DNA from: an uncultured Chryseobacterium sp.
Lineage (GTDB): Bacteria; Bacteroidota; Bacteroidia; Flavobacteriales; Weeksellaceae
NCBI GenBank assembly: GCA_913774355.1
Contig: CAJYGB010000017.1
Span: forward strand, 106,673 to 170,672
Length of the DNA: 64,000 nt
Direction: 5' to 3'
The position numbers and the translations under genes are program-made. The stretch's first letter is position 1; every line of letters begins with the position of its first letter. Shown piece by piece: positions 18,542 through 26,014 of this stretch. Under the pieces are notes generated by a model, which was not told the origin of the DNA, did not search any database, and was given only the letters and a program-made list of their open reading frames with translations.

Positions 18542-19405
18542 ATGGAAATGAATGTTTCAAAAAATGATGAGCAAGTAATTGCTAGAAAATCGGGAGGTCT
18601 AAACCCTGCTATTATTATTCCTATCATCTTTGCAATAGGAATTTGTATTTATTTATTCGTTCTGGGTAGTCCAGGAAACTTTAAAGATGCAGACAAACTT
18701 GGTGCAGGATCTGTTGCTTTCTCAGATGTTGAAGGAAAAGACATTCACCCAGAGTCGTTCTTAGGTATTATCTACAAAGGTGGTGTTATTGTACCGATCC
18801 TTATTACCTTCATGCTAACCGTAATCGTATTTTCAATTGAAAGAGCATTGGTTTTAGGTAGAGCTGCAGGAAAAGGTAACTTGGATAACTTCGTAATTCA
18901 GGTAAGAAGCCTGCTGAATCAAAACAAAATTGATGAAGCTTTGGAAGAGTGCGACAGACAGCAAGGTTCTGTTGGAAATGTTGTGAAAGAAGGTCTTACC
19001 ACATACAAGGCTCTGTCTCATGATACTACGCTGAACAAAGAACAGAAAATGGTAGCGCTTAACAAAGCGATCGAAGAAGCTACAACGCTTGAGATGCCAA
19101 TGCTTGAGAAAAACATGATGATTCTTTCTACTTTAGGTACTGTTGCAACGTTAGTAGCACTTTTAGGTACGGTAATCGGGATGATCAAGGCATTCTTCGC
19201 ATTAGGTTCAGGAGGTGGTACTCCGGATGCTGCGGCTCTTTCTACAGGTATTTCCGAGGCCTTGATCAACACGGCTTTAGGTATTGGTACTTCGGCAATC
19301 GCTATCATCCTTTATAACTTCTTTACTTCTAAAATCGACGGATTAACTTATAAGATCGATGAGATCGCTATGAGCATCCAGCAGTCTTTCGCTGAATTTA
19401 ACTAA
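18542..19405 (+). CDS. exbB: MotA/TolQ/ExbB proton channel family protein
   Basis: A 287-aa inner-membrane subunit of the TonB energising complex. Hydrophobic segments lie near residues 19-42, 77-100, 185-212 and 233-257. The MotA/TolQ/ExbB signature is visible as STLGTVATLVALLGTVIGMIKAF and the AALSTGISEALINTALGIG block. The N-terminal extra helix and insertion before the channel domain are common in Bacteroidota ExbB. It heads the operon exbB-exbD-exbD-tonB and probably provides the channel also for the orphan ExbD at 3606-4124. Confidence 0.93.
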   Translation: MEMNVSKNDEQVIARKSGGLNPAIIIPIIFAIGICIYLFVLGSPGNFKDADKLGAGSVAFSDVEGKDIHPESFLGIIYKGGVIVPILITFMLTVIVFSIERALVLGRAAGKGNLDNFVIQVRSLLNQNKIDEALEECDRQQGSVGNVVKEGLTTYKALSHDTTLNKEQKMVALNKAIEEATTLEMPMLEKNMMILSTLGTVATLVALLGTVIGMIKAFFALGSGGGTPDAAALSTGISEALINTALGIGTSAIAIILYNFFTSKIDGLTYKIDEIAMSIQQSFAEFN

Positions 19406-19460
19406 TCAGCAGAGAATTTGTCTAAGTAAAAAGAAGTTTAATTAAAAATCATTAATAATA

Positions 19461-20069
19461 ATGGCGAGAGTCAAACCAAAAAGACATGGAGTAGTGACGG
19501 ATATGACGGCAATGTGTGACGTTGCATTCCTGCTGCTTACATTCTTTATCTTGACCACTCAGTTTAAAAAACCTGATGTGGAGCAGATCAAACCGCCATC
19601 TTCAATATCAGAGAAGTTACTTCCAGATGCAAGCTTGATGACCATCAACGCAACTCCGGACGGAAAATTTTATTTCCAGCCGGTAGATAATGGATCGGAA
19701 AGAGTACAGCTTTTAGAGAATATGGGTAAAAAGTACGGCGTTACTTTTGACAATAACGAAAAAACTGCATTCAAAAAAGTACAGGCTATCGGCGTTCCTA
19801 TGAACCAGCTGAAAAGCTATCTTGATTTGCCAGATGACGCACAGAAGAGTTTCAAGAGTCCTACCGGGATTCCTATGGATAGTACAAATAAGCAATTAGT
19901 AGATTGGGTAAAAGAAAGTTTGGCCGTTAATCCTGGTTATAAACTAGCGATTAAAGGTGACGTTACTACTCAGTATCCTAAAGTAAAAAGCTTATTTGAG
20001 GGTTTAAGAGATATTGATTTTCTTAAATTTTGGTTGATTACATCACAAGAAGGTAAACCTAATGAATAA
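19461..20069 (+). CDS. exbD: ExbD/TolR biopolymer transporter, first copy
   Basis: A 202-aa protein with the single helix carrying the proton-relay Asp in DMTAMCDVAFLLLTFFIL (residues 14-31) and a periplasmic domain. It is distinct from the second ExbD 12 bp downstream. Twin ExbD proteins in one operon are a known Bacteroidota arrangement, perhaps forming mixed channels. It starts 55 bp after exbB. Confidence 0.92.
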   Translation: MARVKPKRHGVVTDMTAMCDVAFLLLTFFILTTQFKKPDVEQIKPPSSISEKLLPDASLMTINATPDGKFYFQPVDNGSERVQLLENMGKKYGVTFDNNEKTAFKKVQAIGVPMNQLKSYLDLPDDAQKSFKSPTGIPMDSTNKQLVDWVKESLAVNPGYKLAIKGDVTTQYPKVKSLFEGLRDIDFLKFWLITSQEGKPNE

Positions 20070-20081
20070 TATCATTTAGAA

Positions 20082-20663
20082 ATGGCAGAAGTACAAGTAC
20101 AGGAAAAAGGCGGGAAAGGCGGCAAGGTTCGATCCAAGAAGCAGAATACCCGCGTAGATATGACTCCGATGGTGGACTTAGGGTTTCTTTTGATTACCTT
20201 CTTTATGTTCACCACGACATTCTCTAAACCGAATGTGATGGATTTGGGTCTTCCGGCAAAACCGAAAGATGACAAGCAAAAACCACCTCCAACGGAAATT
20301 AAACTTTCAAATTCTATTTCTTTATTATTAGGAAAAGACAATAAGATATTCTGGCACCAGCAGGATAATACCTCTCTGACAGACCAGAATCTTAATGAAA
20401 CAACTTTTGATAGAGAAGGAGTGAGAAAGGTGATTGAGCAGGCAAAAGCAAATGCGGCAGATAAATCCAAATTTACAGTGATTATCAAACCGACTGATGA
20501 TGCCGTATACAAAAACTTTGTAGATATTCTTGACGAAATGGCCATCACGAAGAGTGAGCAGTACGGGGTTACCGATCTGAAACCTTGGGAGAAAGCTATT
20601 TATGACAGAAAAGTTGGTAATTCCGGAGCGGCTGCTGCTACAACAGCACCGGCTACAAAGTAA
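20082..20663 (+). CDS. exbD: ExbD/TolR biopolymer transporter, second copy
   Basis: A 193-aa protein with a basic N-terminus, a helix with the key Asp in DMTPMVDLGFLLITFFMF, and a periplasmic domain with IIKPTDDAVYKNFVDILDE. It is strongly similar to the orphan ExbD at 3606-4124 but has an Ala/Thr-rich tail. It lies 12 bp after the first exbD and 24 bp before tonB. With ExbB it should couple the proton gradient to TonB. Confidence 0.93.
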   Translation: MAEVQVQEKGGKGGKVRSKKQNTRVDMTPMVDLGFLLITFFMFTTTFSKPNVMDLGLPAKPKDDKQKPPPTEIKLSNSISLLLGKDNKIFWHQQDNTSLTDQNLNETTFDREGVRKVIEQAKANAADKSKFTVIIKPTDDAVYKNFVDILDEMAITKSEQYGVTDLKPWEKAIYDRKVGNSGAAAATTAPATK

Positions 20664-20687
20664 TTTAAACCATAAAATTGTAAATCT

Positions 20688-21530
20688 ATGGCAAATGAAA
20701 ATGTATACGATTCTAATCTTACTTTAGATGAGATCGTATTTGAAAATAGAAACAAGGAATATGGCGCGTACGATTTAAGAAATCAGTATCCAAAACTTCT
20801 GACGAAATCTTTTATCATTGGAACCGCATTATTCCTTGTGGCTGCTTTGTCTCCATTTATTTATCTTACCATTAAGAGGCTTACCGCGCCGCCTAAACAG
20901 GAAGTGAAGGCAGACTTGGTAGATGTTCTTCAGGAAGATAAAATTATCGAGCAGCCTAAAGAAAAAGAACCGCCTCCACCACCACCTCCACCGAAAGAGG
21001 AGAAGATTGAGGTGATTCAGAACGTAGTTCCTGAGCCTGTAAAAGCGCCGAAGGTTGAAACGCCACCGCCACCGATTTCCAAGCAGTTGGAAACTACGAC
21101 AGGTCTTACAAATCAGGAAGGGGTAAAAGCTCCGGCATATACACCGCCACCTCCGCCGCCATCTACCGGTACCAGAGCTTCAACTGCCGAAGTTAAGCCT
21201 CAGGTTAATGAAAACCAAGTATATACGGAAGTAGAGCAGACTGCGGAATTCCCTGGAGGGATTAATGCTTTCCGAAACAAAGTTTCCAGTAACTTTGACG
21301 GTTCTGCAATGAATGGTGATGAAGGTACTGTAAAAACAGAAATTACTTTCGTAGTAGAAAGAGATGGAAGTATTACAGACGTAAAAGCGTCAGGGGGAAA
21401 TTCAGATTTCAATGCTGAGGCAATCAGAACCATTAAGTCAATTAAAAACAAATGGACTCCGGCTAAAATTAACGGACAGTCTGTGCGTTACCGGTTCAGA
21501 TTACCGCTGACAATGAACTTTGAAGGATAA
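20688..21530 (+). CDS. tonB: Energy transducer TonB
   Basis: A 280-aa protein with a cytoplasmic N-terminus containing FENRNKEYGAYDLR (typical of Bacteroidota TonB), one membrane helix near 37-60, a proline-rich periplasm-spanning segment (runs of eight, three and six Pro between about 97 and 160), and a C-terminal TonB domain (about 185-280) with TEITFVVERDGSITDVK and a final RYRFRLPLTMNF strand. It transmits energy to TonB-dependent outer-membrane receptors. It is the last gene of the operon, followed by a terminator. Confidence 0.95.
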   Translation: MANENVYDSNLTLDEIVFENRNKEYGAYDLRNQYPKLLTKSFIIGTALFLVAALSPFIYLTIKRLTAPPKQEVKADLVDVLQEDKIIEQPKEKEPPPPPPPPKEEKIEVIQNVVPEPVKAPKVETPPPPISKQLETTTGLTNQEGVKAPAYTPPPPPPSTGTRASTAEVKPQVNENQVYTEVEQTAEFPGGINAFRNKVSSNFDGSAMNGDEGTVKTEITFVVERDGSITDVKASGGNSDFNAEAIRTIKSIKNKWTPAKINGQSVRYRFRLPLTMNFEG

Positions 21531-21560
21531 ATGTTATCTATCTTTTAAATAATATGAAAA

Positions 21561-21590
21561 AAGAGAAGCTTATGCTTCTCTTTTTATTTT
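21561..21590 (+). terminator. Rho-independent terminator of the exb-tonB operon
   Basis: A 9-bp perfect stem AAGAGAAGC / GCTTCTCTT with a TTAT loop is followed by a T-rich run, 30 nt after the tonB stop. Confidence 0.85.
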
Positions 21591-21596
21591 TTTTGG

Positions 21597-21604
21597 TATT
21601 TTTG
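21597..21604 (+). promoter_or_regulatory. -7 element placed 4 bp before the start codon
   Basis: TATTTTTG is followed by TTAT and then ATGATG (21609-21614), so transcription should begin at or within the start codons. Leaderless or near-leaderless expression is inferred. Confidence 0.55.
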
Positions 21605-21608
21605 TTAT

Positions 21609-21806
21609 ATGATGTTCAATTGGTTATCCTTGGTTACAGGATTGTTTTACATCGTCCTTGGGGGCGTGGTGATTTTTTATAAATTCTTCTTTACAGTTCT
21701 GGAGCCGGGTGTTGCGTATGCATTAGGCACCCTTCTTATTCTTTACGGTATTTTCAGGATCTACAGAGCGGTTACAAAAATTAAAAATTCAGGAAATGAA
21801 GAATAA
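21609..21806 (+). CDS. Small two-helix membrane protein
   Basis: A 65-aa protein with two hydrophobic helices (about 5-25 and 34-52) and a basic C-terminal tail. Two consecutive ATGs (21609, 21612) occur, and the second is equally plausible. Its 3' end overlaps the PstS-like gene by 11 bp, so the two are cotranscribed. It lies between tonB and a PstS-like lipoprotein, but its role is unknown. Confidence 0.75.
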   Translation: MMFNWLSLVTGLFYIVLGGVVIFYKFFFTVLEPGVAYALGTLLILYGIFRIYRAVTKIKNSGNEE

Positions 21807-22671
21807 TTTTAGACTGATGATACTGTTTTTCCTGGGTATTATAGTATTGCATAGTTGTAAAAACGAAGACAAATCACCATCTTATCATAAAGGGGAAATG
21901 ACGATTCTTACGGATGAATCTTTTAAAGGCGTTACCGAAGCTTTAGCGGAAGGCTATATGCTTAGCTATCCGGAAACCAAAATAAAGGTTTCTACGAAAA
22001 AAGAAGATTTGGGATTTCTTGATTTACTGAATGATAAAACAAGAATTATCGTCATGTCCAGAGATTTGTCTCCTGAAGAAATGAAAACTTATAAAGAGCG
22101 GGTGGACCGTAACTTTTTACCTGCCAGGTTCGCTGCAGATGCAGTACTTTTTATTGTTCCTAAAGATTCCCCAAAGAATAGTATTTCAATGGAGGAAATA
22201 ACCAAAGGAATGCAATCTGATAACAAAGAATTCATTTTTGACGGGACTAATTCCAGTAACCTTAATTTTGTTGCACAAAAGCTTAATCAACAGCCGAAAA
22301 ATTTAAAATTTTCTGTTATTCCGGGCAGTAAGAATATAATAGAGGAGTTAAACAAATATCCCAATAAAATAGGTGTTATCGGGTTGAATACCTTCAGTCG
22401 TCCTTATGATAAAGAATCGGAACAGCTAAGAAGTATGGTGAAAATTCTTCCTGTTGAAAATAAAGGAAAATTATACAGTACAGATTATGAAAACCTTCGA
22501 AACATGACTTACCCTTTTACCAGAGTTTTGTATTTTTTAACAAATGAAGGTAACTTTAATATTGCTAACGGTTTTATACGGTATTCCTGCACACAGCTTG
22601 GGCAGATGATCGTTGAGAAAGAAGGATTACAGCCCTATAACCTGTACAGGAGAGAAGTACAAATGCGTTAA
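21796..22671 (+). CDS. PstS-like phosphate-binding lipoprotein
   Basis: A 291-aa lipoprotein with lipobox IVLHSC (Cys21). The domain resembles the PBP-like/PstS family, with ILTDESFKGVTEAL at the beginning of the mature protein and a later GVIGLNTFSRPYDKESEQL segment. No pst transporter genes are near, so phosphate import is doubtful. It sits between the tonB operon with the small membrane gene and the TPR gene, an arrangement I recall from other Flavobacteriales (knowledge, not tested here). The ligand is unknown. Confidence 0.82.
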   Translation: MKNNFRLMILFFLGIIVLHSCKNEDKSPSYHKGEMTILTDESFKGVTEALAEGYMLSYPETKIKVSTKKEDLGFLDLLNDKTRIIVMSRDLSPEEMKTYKERVDRNFLPARFAADAVLFIVPKDSPKNSISMEEITKGMQSDNKEFIFDGTNSSNLNFVAQKLNQQPKNLKFSVIPGSKNIIEELNKYPNKIGVIGLNTFSRPYDKESEQLRSMVKILPVENKGKLYSTDYENLRNMTYPFTRVLYFLTNEGNFNIANGFIRYSCTQLGQMIVEKEGLQPYNLYRREVQMR

Positions 22672-22764
22672 AAAGTATTAAATTAATCCTTTAACCAAAA
22701 TAAATATAGTATTTTGGTCTGGAAATTGTGTAAATATAAATCGAAATTTAGATTGAATTATAAA

Positions 22765-24414
22765 ATGAAAGATATAATGAATATGAATGTAAAGAAGATT
22801 GCTTTTGGAGCCGCTGTGGTATTTTTTACCAATTTTGCTTATGCGCAGACCGTACAGGATGGTATTAACAGCGTAGACAGCGATAAATACGCTCAGGCAA
22901 AAACTAATTTTACGAACATGATTGCTTCAGCACCTACTGCTGAAAATTATTTCTATTTGGGAAATACATACTTGAAACAGGGAGAGCCTGACTTTACCGC
23001 TGCTACAGAAAATTTTAATAAAGGTCTTGCAGCCGACAGCAAAAGCTATCTGAATAAAATTGGTCTTGCTACCGTGAAGCTTGGAAAAGGGGATAAAAAT
23101 GCAGTCGCTGAAATTCAGAAGATAGTATCCGATTCAAGAGAGAAAGATGCTGAAGTACTGTTCAGAGCAGCTGAAGCATTGACATTATTTGAAAAGAATA
23201 ACTCTCCGGACCTTGCCATTCAGTTCCTGAATAAAGCAATCGAGCGAGCAGAGAAAAAAGGAGTTCCAGCTAATTATTATTATACGTTAGGAGATGCATA
23301 CCGTATCAAGAGAATGCCGGGAGATGCCATGACGGCTTACGACAAAGCATTGCCTTTGGCTAAAAATAAAGCTTCCGTTTATACGAGAATCGGTACGCTT
23401 TGGATGGCTGCGCAACAATGGCAGCAGGCTAAGACAAGCATTGACAAAGCCATTGCAACGGATCCTACTTATGCGCCTGCCTACAAAGCGTTAGCAGCTT
23501 ATGATATCAGATATCAGCAGAATGCCAAGGCGACTCAGGATTTGATCAATTATACGAAATATGCGGATGAAGATCCTTATACCCAATTGGAAATTGCCAA
23601 ACTTTATTTTACCAATGAAGATTACGCCAACTCTAAGCAGGTATTGGATAAAATTTTCGACAAAATCAATGATCCGATTAAATTTAAGCTCAGAGCTTAT
23701 CAATTATACGCTGATGGCAAATATGCAGAAGCTAAACAAAATTTAGACAGTTTTATCTCTCAGGCTGAAAAGTCAAGAGTACAGCCTGCAGATCAGGGAC
23801 TTCAGGGACTTATCGCAGCAGGATTAGCAAAAACTGAGACTGATGCATCTAAGAAAACTGCTTTGATGTCAGAGGCACAGCAAAAAATAGCTATTGCAAA
23901 AGCAGCTAAGGATGAAACCTTAAAGTGGGATTTGGAGTTAGTGAAAATTGCAGGAGGAGGAGCTTCTCAGGCTGATGTAGATGCGGGTCCTACCAACCCG
24001 ACGATTGAAGGATTGAAACAGAAAGTTGCTGCCAATGCTCAGGATTCGGATTCCCTTTTCAAACTGGCAACGGCTTATCAGGATGCTAAAAACTGGAACG
24101 GAGCGATCCTTACATGGCAGAAGATGAATGCCCTTTTACCTGATTGGGCACCTGGTTATTACAGCTTAGGATATTCTTACCAGCAGGCAGGAAACAATGA
24201 TGCAGCTAAAATGGCCTACGAAAAATTCATCAGTACCGTTAAGCCGGCTGATCAGGAAGCTAACAAGCAGACATTGGCATATGCTTACTTCGCAGTGGCG
24301 TATATGAATAAAGATTCTGATCCTGCAAAAGCAAAAGAATACGTAGCGAAATCAGTTCAATTAGATCCTACGTATCAGGACGCGGTAAAACTGAACGCAG
24401 AAATTAATAAATAA
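22765..24414 (+). CDS. Periplasmic TPR-repeat protein
   Basis: About 549 aa, with a signal peptide ending FTNFAYA-QT and then helical repeats through most of the length. Tetratricopeptide signatures include AENYFYLGNTYLKQG, YYTLGDAYRIKRMPGDA, ASVYTRIGTLWMAAQQW and PGYYSLGYSYQQAGN. The frame extends to a TTG at 22714, but the ATG at 22765 (or 22777, 22783) puts the signal peptide at the N-terminus. It ends with a terminator. It probably scaffolds periplasmic protein interactions; the partner is unknown. Confidence 0.85.
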   Translation: MKDIMNMNVKKIAFGAAVVFFTNFAYAQTVQDGINSVDSDKYAQAKTNFTNMIASAPTAENYFYLGNTYLKQGEPDFTAATENFNKGLAADSKSYLNKIGLATVKLGKGDKNAVAEIQKIVSDSREKDAEVLFRAAEALTLFEKNNSPDLAIQFLNKAIERAEKKGVPANYYYTLGDAYRIKRMPGDAMTAYDKALPLAKNKASVYTRIGTLWMAAQQWQQAKTSIDKAIATDPTYAPAYKALAAYDIRYQQNAKATQDLINYTKYADEDPYTQLEIAKLYFTNEDYANSKQVLDKIFDKINDPIKFKLRAYQLYADGKYAEAKQNLDSFISQAEKSRVQPADQGLQGLIAAGLAKTETDASKKTALMSEAQQKIAIAKAAKDETLKWDLELVKIAGGGASQADVDAGPTNPTIEGLKQKVAANAQDSDSLFKLATAYQDAKNWNGAILTWQKMNALLPDWAPGYYSLGYSYQQAGNNDAAKMAYEKFISTVKPADQEANKQTLAYAYFAVAYMNKDSDPAKAKEYVAKSVQLDPTYQDAVKLNAEINK

Positions 24415-24441
24415 TTTAAATTCTAAATTATAGATCATCAG

Positions 24442-24474
24442 CTTCCCATCCTAAGGTTTGGGAAGTTTTTATTT
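24442..24474 (+). terminator. Rho-independent terminator of the TPR gene
   Basis: A 7-bp stem CTTCCCA / TGGGAAG with a 10-nt loop is followed by T5 and a T-rich stretch. Confidence 0.75.
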
Positions 24475-24481
24475 TAAATCT

Positions 24482-24489
24482 TATCTTTG
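24482..24489 (+). promoter_or_regulatory. -7 element of bshB1, 5 bp before the ATG
   Basis: TATCTTTG is followed by AAAAT and the ATG at 24495. With the usual Bacteroidota start site 5-7 nt after the box, the mRNA would begin at the start codon. Confidence 0.65.
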
Positions 24490-24494
24490 AAAAT

Positions 24495-25214
24495 ATGAAA
24501 ACAGATATACTTGCTTTTGGGGCGCATCCTGACGACGTAGAACTGGGGTGTGGCGGAACACTTGCCAAAATGGTTTCAGAAGGAAAAACCTGTGTCATCG
24601 TCGACCTTACAAAAGGAGAACTCGGAACACGGGGAAATGAAGAGACCCGGAAAGCGGAAGCGGCAGACTCAGTCAGAATTTTAGGAGTTGCGGCAAGAGA
24701 AAATCTTGGAATGAAAGATGGCTTTCTTGAAAATTCCGAGGACTATCAGATGAGGATCGTAAAAATGGTCCGCAAATACAGGCCGGAAATCGTCTTGGCA
24801 AATGCAATTGATGATAGACATCCGGATCATGCAAAAGGAGCGAAATTAGTGTCGGATGCGTGCTTTTTAGCAGGCCTGAGAAAAATTGAAACGGTTTTGG
24901 AGGGAGAAAGTCAGGAGGTCTGGAGGCCGAAGCATATTTTTCATTACATCCAGTGGAAAAATATCGAGCCTGAGTTTGTTATTGATATTTCAGACCATCT
25001 GGATAAAAAAATTGCTGCCTGTATGGCCTTTAAAACACAGTTTTATGACCCGGCTTCAAAAGAACCTCAGACTCCAATTACTTCAAAAGACTTTTTCGAA
25101 AGCCTGACGTACCGGGCTCAGGATCTAGGGAGGCTTTCGGGAGTGACGTATGCTGAGGGATTTACGTCTGAGAAGCTGATTGCATTGAAAAATTTTGACG
25201 GAATTGTTTGGTAA
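24495..25214 (+). CDS. bshB1: Bacillithiol biosynthesis deacetylase BshB1
   Basis: A 239-aa LmbE/PIG-L type zinc deacetylase that removes the acetyl group from GlcNAc-malate to give GlcN-malate, the second step of bacillithiol synthesis. Zinc-binding AHPDD is at residues 10-14 and the second motif DRHPDHAKG is near 107-115. TKGELGTRGNEETRKAEAA is characteristic of the BshB1 group. The gene stands alone, preceded by a promoter so near that the message should be leaderless. Confidence 0.93.
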   Translation: MKTDILAFGAHPDDVELGCGGTLAKMVSEGKTCVIVDLTKGELGTRGNEETRKAEAADSVRILGVAARENLGMKDGFLENSEDYQMRIVKMVRKYRPEIVLANAIDDRHPDHAKGAKLVSDACFLAGLRKIETVLEGESQEVWRPKHIFHYIQWKNIEPEFVIDISDHLDKKIAACMAFKTQFYDPASKEPQTPITSKDFFESLTYRAQDLGRLSGVTYAEGFTSEKLIALKNFDGIVW

Positions 25215-25237
25215 TTAAAAAATCTTTCCTATATTTG
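25208..25237 (+). promoter_or_regulatory. Promoter of tRNA-His
   Basis: TTG (25208-25210), a 19-bp spacer, then TATATTTG (25230-25237): a full Bacteroidota consensus promoter. It partly overlaps the end of bshB1 and lies 13 bp before the tRNA. Confidence 0.8.
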
Positions 25238-25249
25238 CACTCACAAAAC

Positions 25250-25324
<75 letters not shown>

Positions 25325-25330
25325 CAAACT

Positions 25331-25362
25331 AAAGTACACTTTTCAAAAGTGTACTTTTTTAT
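25331..25362 (+). terminator. Terminator of tRNA-His
   Basis: A near-perfect palindrome of 27 bp (AAAGTACACTTTT, C, AAAAGTGTACTTT) is followed by further T. It begins 7 nt after the tRNA. Confidence 0.8.
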
Positions 25363-25384
25363 TTTATATAAATTCAAGATTAAA

Positions 25385-25468
25385 CGGATCAAGCACAAAA
25401 GTTGGGAACTAAGCAAAAAGTTTGGTTGATCTAAAAAGGGATCAAGCAAAAAATTTGGCTAATCTGAA
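25385..25468. repeat. Three degenerate direct repeats downstream of tRNA-His
   Basis: Three imperfect copies of a unit resembling AAGCAAAAAGTTTGGCTAAT begin near 25391, 25411 and 25444. Units 1 and 3 are preceded by GGATC, and unit 2 is followed by GATCT. No gene or known element is seen in 25361-25530, and the origin of the repeats is unclear. Confidence 0.45.
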
Positions 25469-25530
25469 TACTATAACTACATAAAAGTATATTTTATAAG
25501 AGTGCTTTTCTGATAATCTTTTTCAGGCAC

Positions 25531-25557
25531 AAAAAAAGCATCTTTTTCCAGATGCTT
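25531..25557 (-). terminator. Rho-independent terminator of the DUF3276 gene
   Basis: On the minus strand AAGCATCT pairs with AGATGCTT (8 bp) and is followed by T7, about 25 nt after the stop codon. Confidence 0.8.
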
Positions 25558-25579
25558 GTGTTTTTAGAATTATTCTTTT

Positions 25580-25915
25580 TTAAACTTCGTCGTCAGAATC
25601 GATCGTGTATGATCTGCTTTTGAAGTCTTTATCATGCTTTTCCGATATTACATCCTCACCCTTCTCGTTAATGATGAAATCTGTGGATTCATTAAACATC
25701 TCCTGAAAACTTTTAAAATCTTCTTTGTAAAGATAAATTTTGTGTTTCTCAAATGTAGCTTCTCCATTCTCTCCGAAATTCTTTTTGCTTTCGGTAATCG
25801 TAAGATAATAATCTCCTGCTTTCGTCTCGCGCACATCAAAGAAATAAGTTCTTCTCCCTGCTTTTAACACCTTTGTGAAAATTTCATTTTCATGGCGTTC
25901 CTTGTATTCACTCAT
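25580..25915 (-). CDS. DUF3276 (PUR-alpha-like) nucleic acid binding protein
   Basis: A 111-aa protein of the Bacteroidota DUF3276 family, which has a PUR-domain fold and is thought to bind single-stranded nucleic acid. The segment VLKAGRRTYFFDVRETKAGDYYLTITESKK is the family core, and the C-terminal tail is acidic (IDSDDEV). It has a good promoter and a terminator, so it is transcribed alone. The biological role is not established. Confidence 0.85.
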   Translation of the reverse strand: MSEYKERHENEIFTKVLKAGRRTYFFDVRETKAGDYYLTITESKKNFGENGEATFEKHKIYLYKEDFKSFQEMFNESTDFIINEKGEDVISEKHDKDFKSRSYTIDSDDEV

Positions 25916-25944
25916 TGTTAGATATTTTTTAATCTTGTTAGGAA

Positions 25945-25973
25945 CAAATATAAAAGTTTTCTTTTAATCACAA
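25945..25973 (-). promoter_or_regulatory. Promoter of the DUF3276 gene
   Basis: On the minus strand TTG (25971-25973), an 18-bp spacer and TATATTTG (25945-25952) match the consensus. The leader is about 25 nt. Confidence 0.7.
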
Positions 25974-26014
25974 AATTTTTTTTATGATTTATTTAACATT
26001 TGTGAATGAATAAG

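Noticed and set aside
22714-22764. N-terminal extension of the TPR protein from a TTG
   Set aside because: It would bury the signal peptide, and several ATGs lie right before it.
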